Part shown: one piece after another, positions 1 through 10,000 of the stretch
Position numbering within the stretch: the first letter of the stretch is position 1
How the letters are laid out: every line of letters starts with the position of its first letter
From: Goekera deserti
Lineage (GTDB): Bacteria; Actinomycetota; Actinomycetes; Mycobacteriales; Geodermatophilaceae
Direction: 5' to 3'
Assembly: GCF_010685995.1 (NCBI RefSeq)
Contig: NZ_JAAGWK010000009.1
Location: 124,001 to 188,000, forward strand
DNA length: 64,000 nt
The notes under the pieces: model-generated
Database searches by the model: none
The model's input: the letters and a program-made list of their open reading frames with translations, nothing else
What the model was told of the DNA's origin: nothing
Program-made: the position numbers and the translations under genes

Positions 1-5
1 CTCCG

Positions 6-617
6 TCAGCGCGCGGCCGGGTCGCCCTCGGGCTCGGTGACGGAGTGCTCCTCCATGATGGCCTCGGCCAGCACCCGCATCGAGGTGCGCTCGTTCATGG
101 CGGTGCGCTGGATCCAGCGGAACGCCTCGGCCTCGGTGATCCCCCGGTCGGCCATCAGCTTGCCCTTGGCCCGCTCGACCACCTTCCGGGCCTCCAGCCG
201 CTCCTTCAGGTCGCCCACCTCGGCGTCCAGGGCGGTCATCTCCAGGAACCGGGCGCGGGCCACCTCGATCGCCGGCACCAGGTCGTTCTTGGAGAACGGC
301 TTCACCAGGTAGGCCATCGCGCCGGCGTCGCGTGCGCGCTCCACCAGCTCGCGCTGGCTGAACGCGGTGAGCACGATGACCGGGGCGATCCGGGCGGCGG
401 CGATCTGCTCCGCTGCGGCCAGGCCGTCCAGCACCGGCATCTGCACGTCCAGGATCACCAGGTCCGGCGTCAGCGCGCGGGCCTGGTCGACGGCCTGCTG
501 GCCGTCGCCGACCTCGGCCACGACCACGTACCCCTCCTCCTCCAGCATCTCCTTGAGATCGAGTCGGATGAGGGCCTCGTCCTCGGCGATGAGGACACGC
601 GTCGCAGCACTGGTCAC
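6..617 (-). CDS. pdtaR: ANTAR-domain response regulator, PdtaR-like
   Basis: A 203-aa response regulator with an N-terminal receiver domain (motifs VLIAEDEALIRLDL, phospho-acceptor Asp in LVILDVQMP, conserved Lys in AYLVKPFS) followed by a coiled linker and a C-terminal ANTAR RNA-binding domain (VERAKGKLMADRGITEAEA then FRWIQRTAM). Family knowledge: ANTAR regulators bind twin-hairpin RNA and act as antiterminators after phosphorylation by a histidine kinase such as PdtaS. The length matches mycobacterial PdtaR (about 205 aa). I chose GTG at 617 because a TAGGCT hexamer lies exactly 7 bases upstream (leaderless arrangement); an in-frame ATG at 635 is the alternative. The cognate kinase is not in the window. 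The neighbouring tRNA-Leu and pyk-tesB fit the mycobacterial neighbourhood. Confidence 0.93.
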   Translation of the reverse strand: MTSAATRVLIAEDEALIRLDLKEMLEEEGYVVVAEVGDGQQAVDQARALTPDLVILDVQMPVLDGLAAAEQIAAARIAPVIVLTAFSQRELVERARDAGAMAYLVKPFSKNDLVPAIEVARARFLEMTALDAEVGDLKERLEARKVVERAKGKLMADRGITEAEAFRWIQRTAMNERTSMRVLAEAIMEEHSVTEPEGDPAAR

Positions 618-624
618 GGCTGGG

Positions 625-630
625 AGCCTA
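625..630 (-). promoter_or_regulatory. Putative leaderless -10 element of pdtaR
   Basis: TAGGCT on the minus strand, 7 bases before the GTG at 617. No convincing -35 is seen. It fits the TANNNT -10 consensus of actinobacterial sigma-A promoters. Confidence 0.5.
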
Positions 631-678
631 GCCATCACCGGGGGTCCGGCGCGCCCGTTAGGCTGAGTGCGACTGTGA

Positions 679-752
679 GCCCCCGTACCCCAATCGGTAG
701 AGGGAGCGGATTCAAAACCCGCGCAGTGTCCGTTCGAGTCGGACCGGGGGCA
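679..752 (+). tRNA. tRNA-Leu (CAA) with short variable loop
   Basis: A cloverleaf can be drawn. The 7-bp acceptor stem is GCCCCCG (679-685) with CGGGGGC (745-751), followed by discriminator A. The D arm is closed by CCC/GGG with GG in the loop. The anticodon loop TTCAAAA (711-717) carries CAA. The T arm is GTCCG-TTCGAGT-CGGAC. The last base pair of the anticodon stem (710/718) is an A-C mismatch. The variable loop has only five bases (723-727), unlike the long arm usual for leucine tRNAs. CCA is not encoded (ACCG follows). A TAGGCT hexamer at 659-664 may be the -10. From memory, mycobacteria carry a comparable tRNA (leuV) beside pdtaR. Confidence 0.85.
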
Positions 753-1059
753 CCGTTCCGCGACCCCGGCTCCCGTCGCGGCCGGGTCCGGGCGCGGCCG
801 GGTCCCGGCGCGATCGCGACGAACGCGGTGGCGACGAGCGCGGTGGCCCACGCCACGCGTTGCGGTGGCGAGCGCCCGGGCACACCACACACTGCCCGCG
901 TCCTCCGGGCGTTGCCCGCCGTCCAGAGCCGGCACCGCCGGCCCCGAGCGGGCACCGCCGCCGCCCGAGCGGGCACTGCCCGTCGCGGTGCCGGGGCCGG
1001 GCGGCGCACCTCCCGGGGGCCCGGCTCCGCGGCGTGACCAGAGGGCCACAATGGGCGCC
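753..1059. other. Intergenic region with short tandem repeats
   Basis: No gene is supported here. The stretch is extremely GC-rich and holds small tandem repeats: two copies of GCGACGARCGCGGTG at 816-845, and alternating CCCGAGCGGGCAC-type units around 933-980. The only regulatory candidate is CACAAT at 1047-1052, just before the decarboxylase start. Confidence 0.5.
1047..1052 (+). promoter_or_regulatory. Putative leaderless -10 element of the decarboxylase gene
   Basis: CACAAT followed by GGGCGCC and GTG at 1060. The same spacer GGGCGCC precedes the ileS GTG at 51498, which supports a leaderless start here. Confidence 0.4.
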
Positions 1060-3012
1060 GTGACCGGCCACATGACCCCTGAGCAGTTCCGCCAGCACGG
1101 CCACGAGGTCGTGGACTGGATCGCCGACTACTGGTCGCGGCTGGAGACCCTGCCGGTGCGCTCGCCGCTGGCACCCGGCGACGTCCGGGCCGGGCTGCCC
1201 GCGCAGGCACCGGAGCAGGGCGAGCCGGTCTCGGCGATGCTGGCCGACCTCGACCGGGTCGTCGTCCCCGGGCTCACGCACTGGCAGCACCCCGGCTTCT
1301 TCGGCTACTTCCCGGCCAACACGTCCGGGCCCTCGGTGCTCGGCGACCTGGTCTCCGCCGGGCTCGGCGTGCAGGGCATGTCCTGGGTGACCAGCCCGGC
1401 CGCCACCGAGCTCGAGCAGCACGTCCTGGACTGGCTGGCTGACCTGCTCGACCTGCCCGCGGCGTTCCGCTCCACCGGCACCGGCGGCGGCGTGGTGCAG
1501 GACTCCAGCTCCGGGGCCAACCTGGTCGCCCTGCTGGCCGCGCTGCACCGGGTCAGCAAGGGCGCCACCGTCCGCGGCGGCGTGCTGCCCGACGACCAGC
1601 TCGTCTACGTCTCCGCCGAGACGCACTCCTCCATGGAGAAGGCGGTGCGGATCGCCGGCCTGGGCAGCGACGCCGTCCGGATCGTCGAGGTGGACGCCGA
1701 CCTGGCCATGCGCCCGGCGGCGCTCGCCGCGCGGCTGCAGCGCGACCGCGACCGGGGCTTCACCCCGGTCATGGTCTGCGCCACCGTCGGGACGACGTCG
1801 ACGACCGCGGTGGACCCGCTGGCCGAGATCGGCCCGATCTGCCGGGAGCACGGCGTCTGGCTGCACGTGGACGCCGCCTACGCCGGGGTCAGCGCCGTCG
1901 TCCCCGAGCTGCGCCACCTGCAGGCCGGCCTGGAGTGGGCCGACAGCTACACCACCGACGCGCACAAGTGGCTGCTCACCGGCTTCGACGCCACCTTGTT
2001 CTACGTGGCCGACCGGGCCGCGCTCACCGGGGCGCTGGCGATCCTGCCGGAGTACCTGCGCAACGCTGCCACCGACACCGGCACCGTGGTCGACTACCGG
2101 GACTGGCAGATCGAGCTGGGCCGGCGCTTCCGGGCGCTGAAGCTGTGGTTCGTGGTGCGCTGGTACGGCGCCGAGGGGCTCCGCGAGTACATCCGCGGGC
2201 ACGTGGCGCTGGCCCAGGAACTGGCCGGCTGGGCGCGGGCCGACCCGCGCTTCGACGTCGCCGCGCCGCACCCGCTGTCGCTGGTCTGCCTGCGGCCACG
2301 CTGGGCGGACGGGATCGACGCCGACGTGGCCACCATGACCCTGCTGGAGCGGCTCAACGACGCCGGCGAGGTGTTCCTGACGCACACCACGGTGGGCGGC
2401 CAGGCGGTGCTGCGGGTCGCCATCGGCGCACCGACCACCGAGCGCCGGCACGTGGAGCGGGTGTGGGCGCTGCTCGGCGAGGCGCACGACTGGCTGGCGG
2501 CGGACTTCGCCGAGCAGGCCCGCGAGCAGGCCGCCCGGGACGCCGAGGCCGCCGCCGCCCGGGCTGCTGCCGAGGCAGCGGCCGAGGAGGCCGCCGCGGC
2601 CGAGCGGGCCGCCACGGAGCTGCTCGCCGCCGAGCAGCGCGCCCGCGAGGAGGCCGACGACCGGACCGCCCAGCAGGCAGAGGGTCAGCAGGCAGAGGGT
2701 CAGCAGACCGAGCACCAGCAGACCGGGGACCAGCAGACCGAGGACCAGCAGACCGAGGACCGGCAGGCACGCCAGGCGGCGGACCAGCCCGCCGTCGACG
2801 GGCCCACCGAAGAGGCACTCGCCACCGCGCACCCCGCCGTCGACGTACCGGCCGCGCAGGACGTCACCGCCGCGCAGGTGGCGGCGCAGGCCCCGCTGGA
2901 GCAGGTCGTCGAGCACCTGCCCACCGCCGGGAGGCCCGAGCCGGCCGCGCCCGCGGCCGAGGAGCTCACCGTCCCCCCGGTGGACGAGCTGGACGGCCCC
3001 GGACCGCGCTGA
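1060..3012 (+). CDS. PLP-dependent decarboxylase (group II, aromatic-L-amino-acid type) with long C-terminal tail
   Basis: A 650-aa protein. Residues about 1-480 form a group II PLP decarboxylase, the family of DOPA/tryptophan and related decarboxylases. Visible motifs are HPGFFGYFPANTS, VGTTSTTAVDPL, the cofactor Asp in HVDAAYAG and the Schiff-base Lys in DAHKWLL (about residue 303). Residues about 485-650 are a low-complexity Ala/Glu/Gln tail containing six 5-residue repeats (QQAEG, QQTED and similar, residues about 538-567). Such a tail is not part of the family. Starts at 1051 (ATG) and 1072 (ATG) are also possible; GTG 1060 fits a leaderless promoter. The substrate (aromatic amino acid or other) cannot be decided from sequence. 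The gene is alone on its strand and ends in a bidirectional terminator. Confidence 0.88.
   Translation: MTGHMTPEQFRQHGHEVVDWIADYWSRLETLPVRSPLAPGDVRAGLPAQAPEQGEPVSAMLADLDRVVVPGLTHWQHPGFFGYFPANTSGPSVLGDLVSAGLGVQGMSWVTSPAATELEQHVLDWLADLLDLPAAFRSTGTGGGVVQDSSSGANLVALLAALHRVSKGATVRGGVLPDDQLVYVSAETHSSMEKAVRIAGLGSDAVRIVEVDADLAMRPAALAARLQRDRDRGFTPVMVCATVGTTSTTAVDPLAEIGPICREHGVWLHVDAAYAGVSAVVPELRHLQAGLEWADSYTTDAHKWLLTGFDATLFYVADRAALTGALAILPEYLRNAATDTGTVVDYRDWQIELGRRFRALKLWFVVRWYGAEGLREYIRGHVALAQELAGWARADPRFDVAAPHPLSLVCLRPRWADGIDADVATMTLLERLNDAGEVFLTHTTVGGQAVLRVAIGAPTTERRHVERVWALLGEAHDWLAADFAEQAREQAARDAEAAAARAAAEAAAEEAAAAERAATELLAAEQRAREEADDRTAQQAEGQQAEGQQTEHQQTGDQQTEDQQTEDRQARQAADQPAVDGPTEEALATAHPAVDVPAAQDVTAAQVAAQAPLEQVVEHLPTAGRPEPAAPAAEELTVPPVDELDGPGPR
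2671..2760 (+). repeat. Six tandem 15-bp units inside the decarboxylase gene
   Basis: Units are CAGCAGGCAGAGGGT (twice), CAGCAGACCGAGCAC, CAGCAGACCGGGGAC and CAGCAGACCGAGGAC (twice). They are in frame and encode QQ-A/T-E/G-x repeats. The identical adjacent copies suggest recent slippage. Confidence 0.95.
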
Positions 3013-3015
3013 GGC

Positions 3016-3049
3016 ACCGCCGGTCCCCACCCGCGTGGGGACCGGCGGT
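3016..3049. terminator. Bidirectional hairpin terminator between decarboxylase gene and tesB
   Basis: A perfect 15-bp stem (ACCGCCGGTCCCCAC at 3016-3030 with its complement at 3035-3049) and a CCGC loop lie between two convergent genes. There is no U-tract on either side. The last stem base is the final base of the tesB stop. Confidence 0.8.
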
Positions 3050-3983
3050 CACTCCTCGACGGCGCGGAGCAGGCCCTCCTGCGCGACGCTGGCGACGTGG
3101 GTGCCGTCGGCCGACCAGATCTGGCCGGTGCACAGCGCCCGGCCGCTGGCCGCGGCGGGGCTGTCGATCTCGTAGAGGAACCACTCGTCGGCCCGCACCG
3201 GCCGGTGGAACCAGACCGCGTGGTCCAGGCTCGCACCCACGATCCGGCCGCCCCAGCCGCCGCCGACCCGGGCGAAGCCGGCCGACAGCAAGGTCAGGTC
3301 GCTGGCGAAGGTGAGCGCGGCGCCGTGCACGCCGTCGTCGTCGGGCAGCCGGCCGGCGACACGCATCCACGTCCGTGACGCGGTGTGCGGCGGGGCCTTC
3401 GGGGTGGGGTCGTACGGGTCCTCGAGGTAGCGCTGCTCCACGGCCAGCCCGATGGCCCGGGCGGTCTGGCTGCGGTCGGGGTGCGCGGCGAGCACCTCGT
3501 CCAGGCCGGGCAGACCCTCGGGTCCGGGCACGTCGGGCATCGGCAGCGAGTGCTCCACGGCGGGCCGCTCGCCGGCGGTGAAGTCGGCGGTGAGCGCGAA
3601 GATCGCGACGTCCTCGCCCCGCCGGGTCTGCCGGGCGACCACCCGGCGGGTGCTGAACGAGCGGCCCTCGCGGATCCGGTCGACCTCGTACCGGATCTCC
3701 TCGTGCGGGTCGCCCGGCCGCAGGAAGTAGGAGTGCAGCGAGTGCACGTACCGGCCCTCGGGCACGGTGACGTCGGCGGCCATCAGAGCCTGACCGGCGA
3801 CCTGGCCGCCGAAGATGCGCTGCAGCGGGGAACGGGGGGTCTGCCCGACGTAGAGGTCCGGCGCCCGCTCCTCCAGCTCCAACACCACCATCAGCGCGGC
3901 CGCCTGGGTCTGCACCTCGGGCCGGGCCCGGGACGGGCCGTCCGCGGCCGGCGGGACCGGCGCGGACGGCTCAGCGGGTGCGC

Positions 3984-3987
<4 letters not shown>
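3049..3987 (-). CDS. tesB: Acyl-CoA thioesterase II
   Basis: A 312-aa double-hotdog thioesterase that hydrolyses acyl-CoA to free fatty acid and CoA. Family features seen: QRIFGGQVAGQAL in the first hotdog, YFLRPGDPHEEIRYEVDRIREGRSF, and the C-terminal catalytic region ending SVAQEGLLR, where the conserved Gln lies. The first 35 residues are Pro/Ala-rich and outside the domain. The GTG start at 3987 overlaps the pyk stop by four bases (GTGA), so it is translated with pyk. The pyk-tesB pair is also seen in mycobacteria. An alternative start is the internal ATG before VVLELEE. Confidence 0.93.
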
Positions 3988-5399
<1,412 letters not shown>

Positions 5400-5406
5400 G
5401 GCCCCA

Positions 5407-5412
5407 ACGCTA
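5407..5412 (-). promoter_or_regulatory. Putative leaderless -10 element of pyk
   Basis: TAGCGT on the minus strand, 7 bases before the ATG at 5399. It sits between the gltD terminator hairpin and pyk. Confidence 0.5.
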
Positions 5413-5428
5413 GCGGGTGGGCGGCGCG

Positions 5429-5460
5429 GTGCCGCCCCCGGCTCGGGCCGGGGCGGCACC
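5429..5460 (-). terminator. Hairpin downstream of gltD
   Basis: An inverted repeat, GGTGCCGCCCCCGGC with GCCGGGGCGGCACC (one bulged C, 3-base loop), starts five bases after the gltD stop on the minus strand. No U-tract follows. Confidence 0.65.
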
Positions 5461-5464
5461 TGCG

Positions 5465-6952
5465 TCAGCGCAGCGCGACGGCCGTCGGGGTCACCGGACG
5501 GGGCAGCATGGAGCTGCCCACCAGCCACGCGTCGCAGGCCCCGGCGGCGGCCCGGCCCTCGGCGATGGCCCACACGATGAGCGACTGGCCGCGGCCCACG
5601 TCACCGGCGACGAACACCCCGGGCACGGTGGACATGAACTCCCCGTCGCGGGTCACGTTGCCCCGGGCGTCCACACCCAGGTCCAGGGTCTCGACCAGGC
5701 CGGCCCGCTGCGCGCCGGTGAAGCCCATGGCCAGCAGCACCAGGTCTGCGGGCAGCTCGCGGTCGGTGCCCTCGATCTTCTGGAACCGGCCGTCGACCAT
5801 CTCCACGTCGTGCACCAGCACGGCGCGCACGTTGCCCTCGCCGTCGTCGAGGAAGCGCTCGGTGTTGACCGAGTAGAGCCGCTGGCCGCCCTCCTCGTGG
5901 GCGCTGGAGACGCGCAGCACCATCGGGTAGGTGGGCCACGGGTTCTTCTCCCCGCGGCTGGTCGGCGGCTCCGGCATGATCTCCAGCTGGGTCACCGACG
6001 CCGCACCCTGGCGGTGCGAGGTGCCGAGGCAGTCGGCGCCGGTGTCACCGCCACCGATGATCACCACGTGCTTGCCGCGGGCGCTGATCGGCGGCTCCTC
6101 GATCTCCCCCAGCGCCATCCGGTTGCCGTAGGGCAGGAACTCCATGGCCAGGTGGATGCCGGCGAGCTCGCGCCCCGGCGCGGGCAGGTCCCGGCCGACG
6201 GTGGCGCCGCCGGCCAGCACGACGGCGTCGTACTGCTCGCGCAGCTGCTCGGCCGACAGGTCGGACTCCCCCGCCCCGCCGATCTCCACGCCGGTGACGA
6301 ACCGGGTGCCCTCGGCGCGCATCTGGTCCAGCCGGCGGTCGAGGTAGCGCTTCTCCATCTTGAACTCGGGGATGCCGTAGCGCAGCAGGCCACCGATCTT
6401 GTCGGCCCGCTCGTACACGGTCACCTCGTGCCCGGCCCGGGTGAGCTGCTGGGCCGCGGCGAGCCCGGCGGGCCCGGAGCCGACGACGGCGACCTTCTTG
6501 CCGGTGAGCTCCTGCGGCGGCTGCGGCCGCACGAAGCCCTCGGCGAAGGCCCGGTCGATGATCTCGAACTCGATCTGCTTGATGGTGACCGGGGAGTCCT
6601 GCAGGTTGAGCACGCAGGAGCCCTCGCACGGCGCCGGGCACAGCTTGCCGGTGAACTCGGGGAAGTTGTTGGTGGCGTGCAGCCGCTCGATGGCCTCCTT
6701 CCAGTCGTCCCGGCGGACCAGGTCGTTCCACTCCGGGATCAGGTTGCCCAGCGGGCAGCCGTGGTGGCAGAACGGGATCCCGCAGTCCATGCAGCGCGCC
6801 GCCTGGGTGCGCAGCGCGGCGGTGCCGAAGAACGCCTCACCACCGTTCTCCCGGTCGAGGTAGACGTCCTTCCAGTCGGTGATCCGCACGTCGACCGGGC
6901 GGCGCGGCGGCACCGCGCGGTCGTACTTCAGGAAGCCGGTCGAGTCAGCCAC
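5465..6952 (-). CDS. gltD: Glutamate synthase small subunit
   Basis: The 495-aa beta subunit of NADPH-dependent glutamate synthase. It oxidises NADPH through FAD and passes electrons via Fe-S clusters to GltB. The N-terminal cysteines are visible in CMDCGIPFCHHGCPLGN and CPAPCEGSC. The FAD Rossmann motif is VVGSGPAGLAAAQQL and the NADPH site is IIGGGDTGADC. The GTG start at 6952 has a good ribosome-binding site (GGAGGTG five bases upstream). It is 50 bases behind gltB, so the two form one operon. The length is usual for the family. Confidence 0.97.
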   Translation of the reverse strand: MADSTGFLKYDRAVPPRRPVDVRITDWKDVYLDRENGGEAFFGTAALRTQAARCMDCGIPFCHHGCPLGNLIPEWNDLVRRDDWKEAIERLHATNNFPEFTGKLCPAPCEGSCVLNLQDSPVTIKQIEFEIIDRAFAEGFVRPQPPQELTGKKVAVVGSGPAGLAAAQQLTRAGHEVTVYERADKIGGLLRYGIPEFKMEKRYLDRRLDQMRAEGTRFVTGVEIGGAGESDLSAEQLREQYDAVVLAGGATVGRDLPAPGRELAGIHLAMEFLPYGNRMALGEIEEPPISARGKHVVIIGGGDTGADCLGTSHRQGAASVTQLEIMPEPPTSRGEKNPWPTYPMVLRVSSAHEEGGQRLYSVNTERFLDDGEGNVRAVLVHDVEMVDGRFQKIEGTDRELPADLVLLAMGFTGAQRAGLVETLDLGVDARGNVTRDGEFMSTVPGVFVAGDVGRGQSLIVWAIAEGRAAAGACDAWLVGSSMLPRPVTPTAVALR

Positions 6953-7002
6953 GGGGCACCTCCAGGGACGAGCAGGGGACGGCAGGCGGGAACAGCGGCC
7001 GG

Positions 7003-10000
7003 TCAGCCACGAGCGGCCTCCATGACGGCGAGGTCGACGTCGTAGCCGGCGGCCTCGGCGGCCCGCCGGGCCTCCATGGCGCGGCGGTAGTCGCGCGGCA
7101 TGATCACGCTGAACCGCTCCGACCAGCGGCCCCAGTCGGCCAGCAGCGCGGAGGCGACCGTCGACTCGGTCTCGACGGCGTAGCGCTCCAGCACCTCGCG
7201 CAGCCAGGCCGAGGACTCCGGCTCCAGCGTCTCGATGTCGACCATGTCCGGGTTGACCCGGTGCCGGGCGAGGTCGAGCACGTAGGCCACCCCGCCGGAC
7301 ATGCCGGCGGCGATGTTGCGCCCGGTGGCGCCCAGGATCACCGCGTGGCCACCGGTCATGTACTCGCAGGCGTGGTCGCCCACGCCCTCCACGACGGCCA
7401 GCGCACCGGAGTTGCGCACGCAGAAGCGCTCGCCGACCCGCCCGCGCAGGAAGATCTCCCCGCCGGTGGCGCCGTAGCCGATGACGTTGCCGGCGATGAC
7501 CGAGTCCTCGGCCGCGAAGGTGGCCTCGGCGGCGGGCCGGACCACGATCCGCCCCCCGGACAGGCCCTTGCCCACGTAGTCGTTGGCGTCCCCGAGCAGC
7601 CGCATGGTGATGCCGGCGGGCACGAAGGCACCGAAGGACTGCCCGGCCGACCCGGTGAAGGTCAGGTCGATCGTGCCGTCGGGCAGGCCCGCGCCGCCGA
7701 AGCGGCGGGTGACCATCGAGCCCAGCATGGTGCCGACGGTGCGGTTCACGTTGCGCACCGGCAGCTCCAGGCTCACCGGCCGGGCGTCCAGCAGCGCACC
7801 CTCGCACAGCTGGATCAGCGTCTGGTCCAGGGCGACGTCCAGCCCGTGGTCCTGCCCGCGGACCCGGCGGCGCGGGGCGCCCTCGGGCAGCTCCGGCACG
7901 GCCAGCATCGGGGCCAGGTCCAGGCCGGCGGCCTTCCAGTGGTCGACCGCCGGGGCCACCTCGAGCAGCTCGGCGTGGCCCACGGCCTCGTCGACGGTGC
8001 GGAAGCCCAGCTCGGCGAGGTACGCGCGCACCTGCTCGGCGAGGAACTCGAAGAAGGTGACGACGAACTCCGGCTGCCCGGTGAACCGCTTGCGCAGCTC
8101 GGGGTTCTGCGTGGCGACGCCCACCGGACACGTGTCCAGGTGACAGACCCGCATCATCACGCAGCCGCTGACCACCAGCGGGGCGGTGGCGAAGCCGTAC
8201 TCCTCGGCTCCCAGCAGCATGGCGACCAGCACGTCACGACCGGTCTTGAGCTGGCCGTCGACCTGCACGGTGATCCGGTCGCGCAGGCCGTTGGCCAGCA
8301 GCGTCTGCTGCGTCTCGGCCAGGCCCAGCTCCCACGGGGAGCCGGCGTGCTTCAGCGAGGTCAGCGGCGCGGCACCGGTGCCGCCGTCGTGCCCGGAGAT
8401 CAGCACGACGTCGGCGTGGGCCTTGCTGACCCCGGCCGCCACGGTGCCCACGCCCACCTCGGAGACCAGCTTGACGTGCACCCGCGCCTCGTCGTTCGCG
8501 TTCTTGAGGTCGTGGATGAGCTGCTTGAGGTCCTCGATGGAGTAGATGTCGTGGTGCGGCGGCGGGGAGATCAGGCCGACGCCCGGGGTGGAGTGCCGGG
8601 TGCGGGCGATCCACGGGTAGACCTTCTGGCCGGGCAGCTGGCCGCCCTCGCCGGGCTTCGCGCCCTGCGCCATCTTGATCTGGATGTCGTCGGCGTTGAC
8701 CAGGTACTCGCTGGTCACCCCGAACCGCCCGCTGGCGACCTGCTTGATCGCCGAGCGGCGGGAGTCGCCGTCGGGGTCGCGGACGAAACGGTCGGGGTCC
8801 TCCCCGCCCTCCCCGGTGTTCGACTTGCCGCCCAGCCGGTTCATGGCGATCGCCAGGGTCTGGTGCGCCTCGGCGGAGATGGAGCCGTAGCTCATCGCGC
8901 CGGTGGAGAACCGCCGGACGATCTCGCTGACCGGCTCGACCTCCTCGATCGGCACCGGCGGGCGCACACCGGTGCGCACCCGGAACAGCCCGCGCAGCGT
9001 CGCGGCGTCGGCGGAGAGCTGGTCGACGGCGGCGGTGTACTTCTCGAAGACGTCGAACTGCCGGGCCCGGGTGGCGTGCTGCAGCAGGAACACCGTCTCG
9101 GGGTTGAACAGGTGCACCTCGCCCTCACGGCGCCACTGGTACTCCCCGCCGGTCTCCAGCCGGCGGTGCGCCCGCTCGGTGGCGTTGGTCGGGTAGGCCC
9201 GCCGGTGCCGCATGGCGACCTCCTCGGCGAGCACGTCGATGCCCACGCCGCCCAGGGTGGACGACGTCCCGGTGAAGTACTCCTCCACCAGCTCCTGGGA
9301 CAGGCCGACGACCTCGAAGATCTGCGCCATCGTGTAGCTGCCGACGGTGCTGATGCCCATCTTGCTCATCACCTTGAGCACGCCCTTGCCCATGGCCTTG
9401 ACCAGGTTGCGCACGGCCTGGGCGGGCTGCACGCCGGTGAGCATGCCGTCGCGGATCAGGTCCTCGACGCTCTCGAAGGCCAGGTAGGGGTTGACGGCCG
9501 CGGCGCCGTAGCCGAGCAGCAGCGCCACGTGGTGCACCTCGCGGCAGTCGCCGGACTCGACGACGAGACCGACCTCCATGCGGGTCTTCGCCCGCACCAG
9601 GTGGTGGTGCACGGCGGCGGTCATCAGCAGCGACGGGATCGGCGCGCGCTTCTCGTCGCAGTCCCGGTCGGACAGCACGATGATCCGGGCGCCCGCGGCG
9701 ATCGCCTTGCTGACCTTGGTGCGCAGCTGCTCGACGGCCTCGGCGAGCGCGGCTCCCCCGCCGTCGACGTCGTAGTGGCCGGTGATCCGGACGGCGGCGA
9801 AGCCGGGCAGGTCGCCGTCGTCGTCGATGTGCAGGATCTTGGCCAGCTCGTCGTTGTCGATGACCGGGAACGGCAGGAACACCTGCCGGGAGGACGCCGG
9901 GGTGGCCTGCAGCAGGTTGTGCTCCGGGCCGAAGGTGCGCCCGAGGCTGGTCACCAGCTCCTCGCGGATGGCGTCCAGCGGCGGGTTGGTCACCTGGGCG

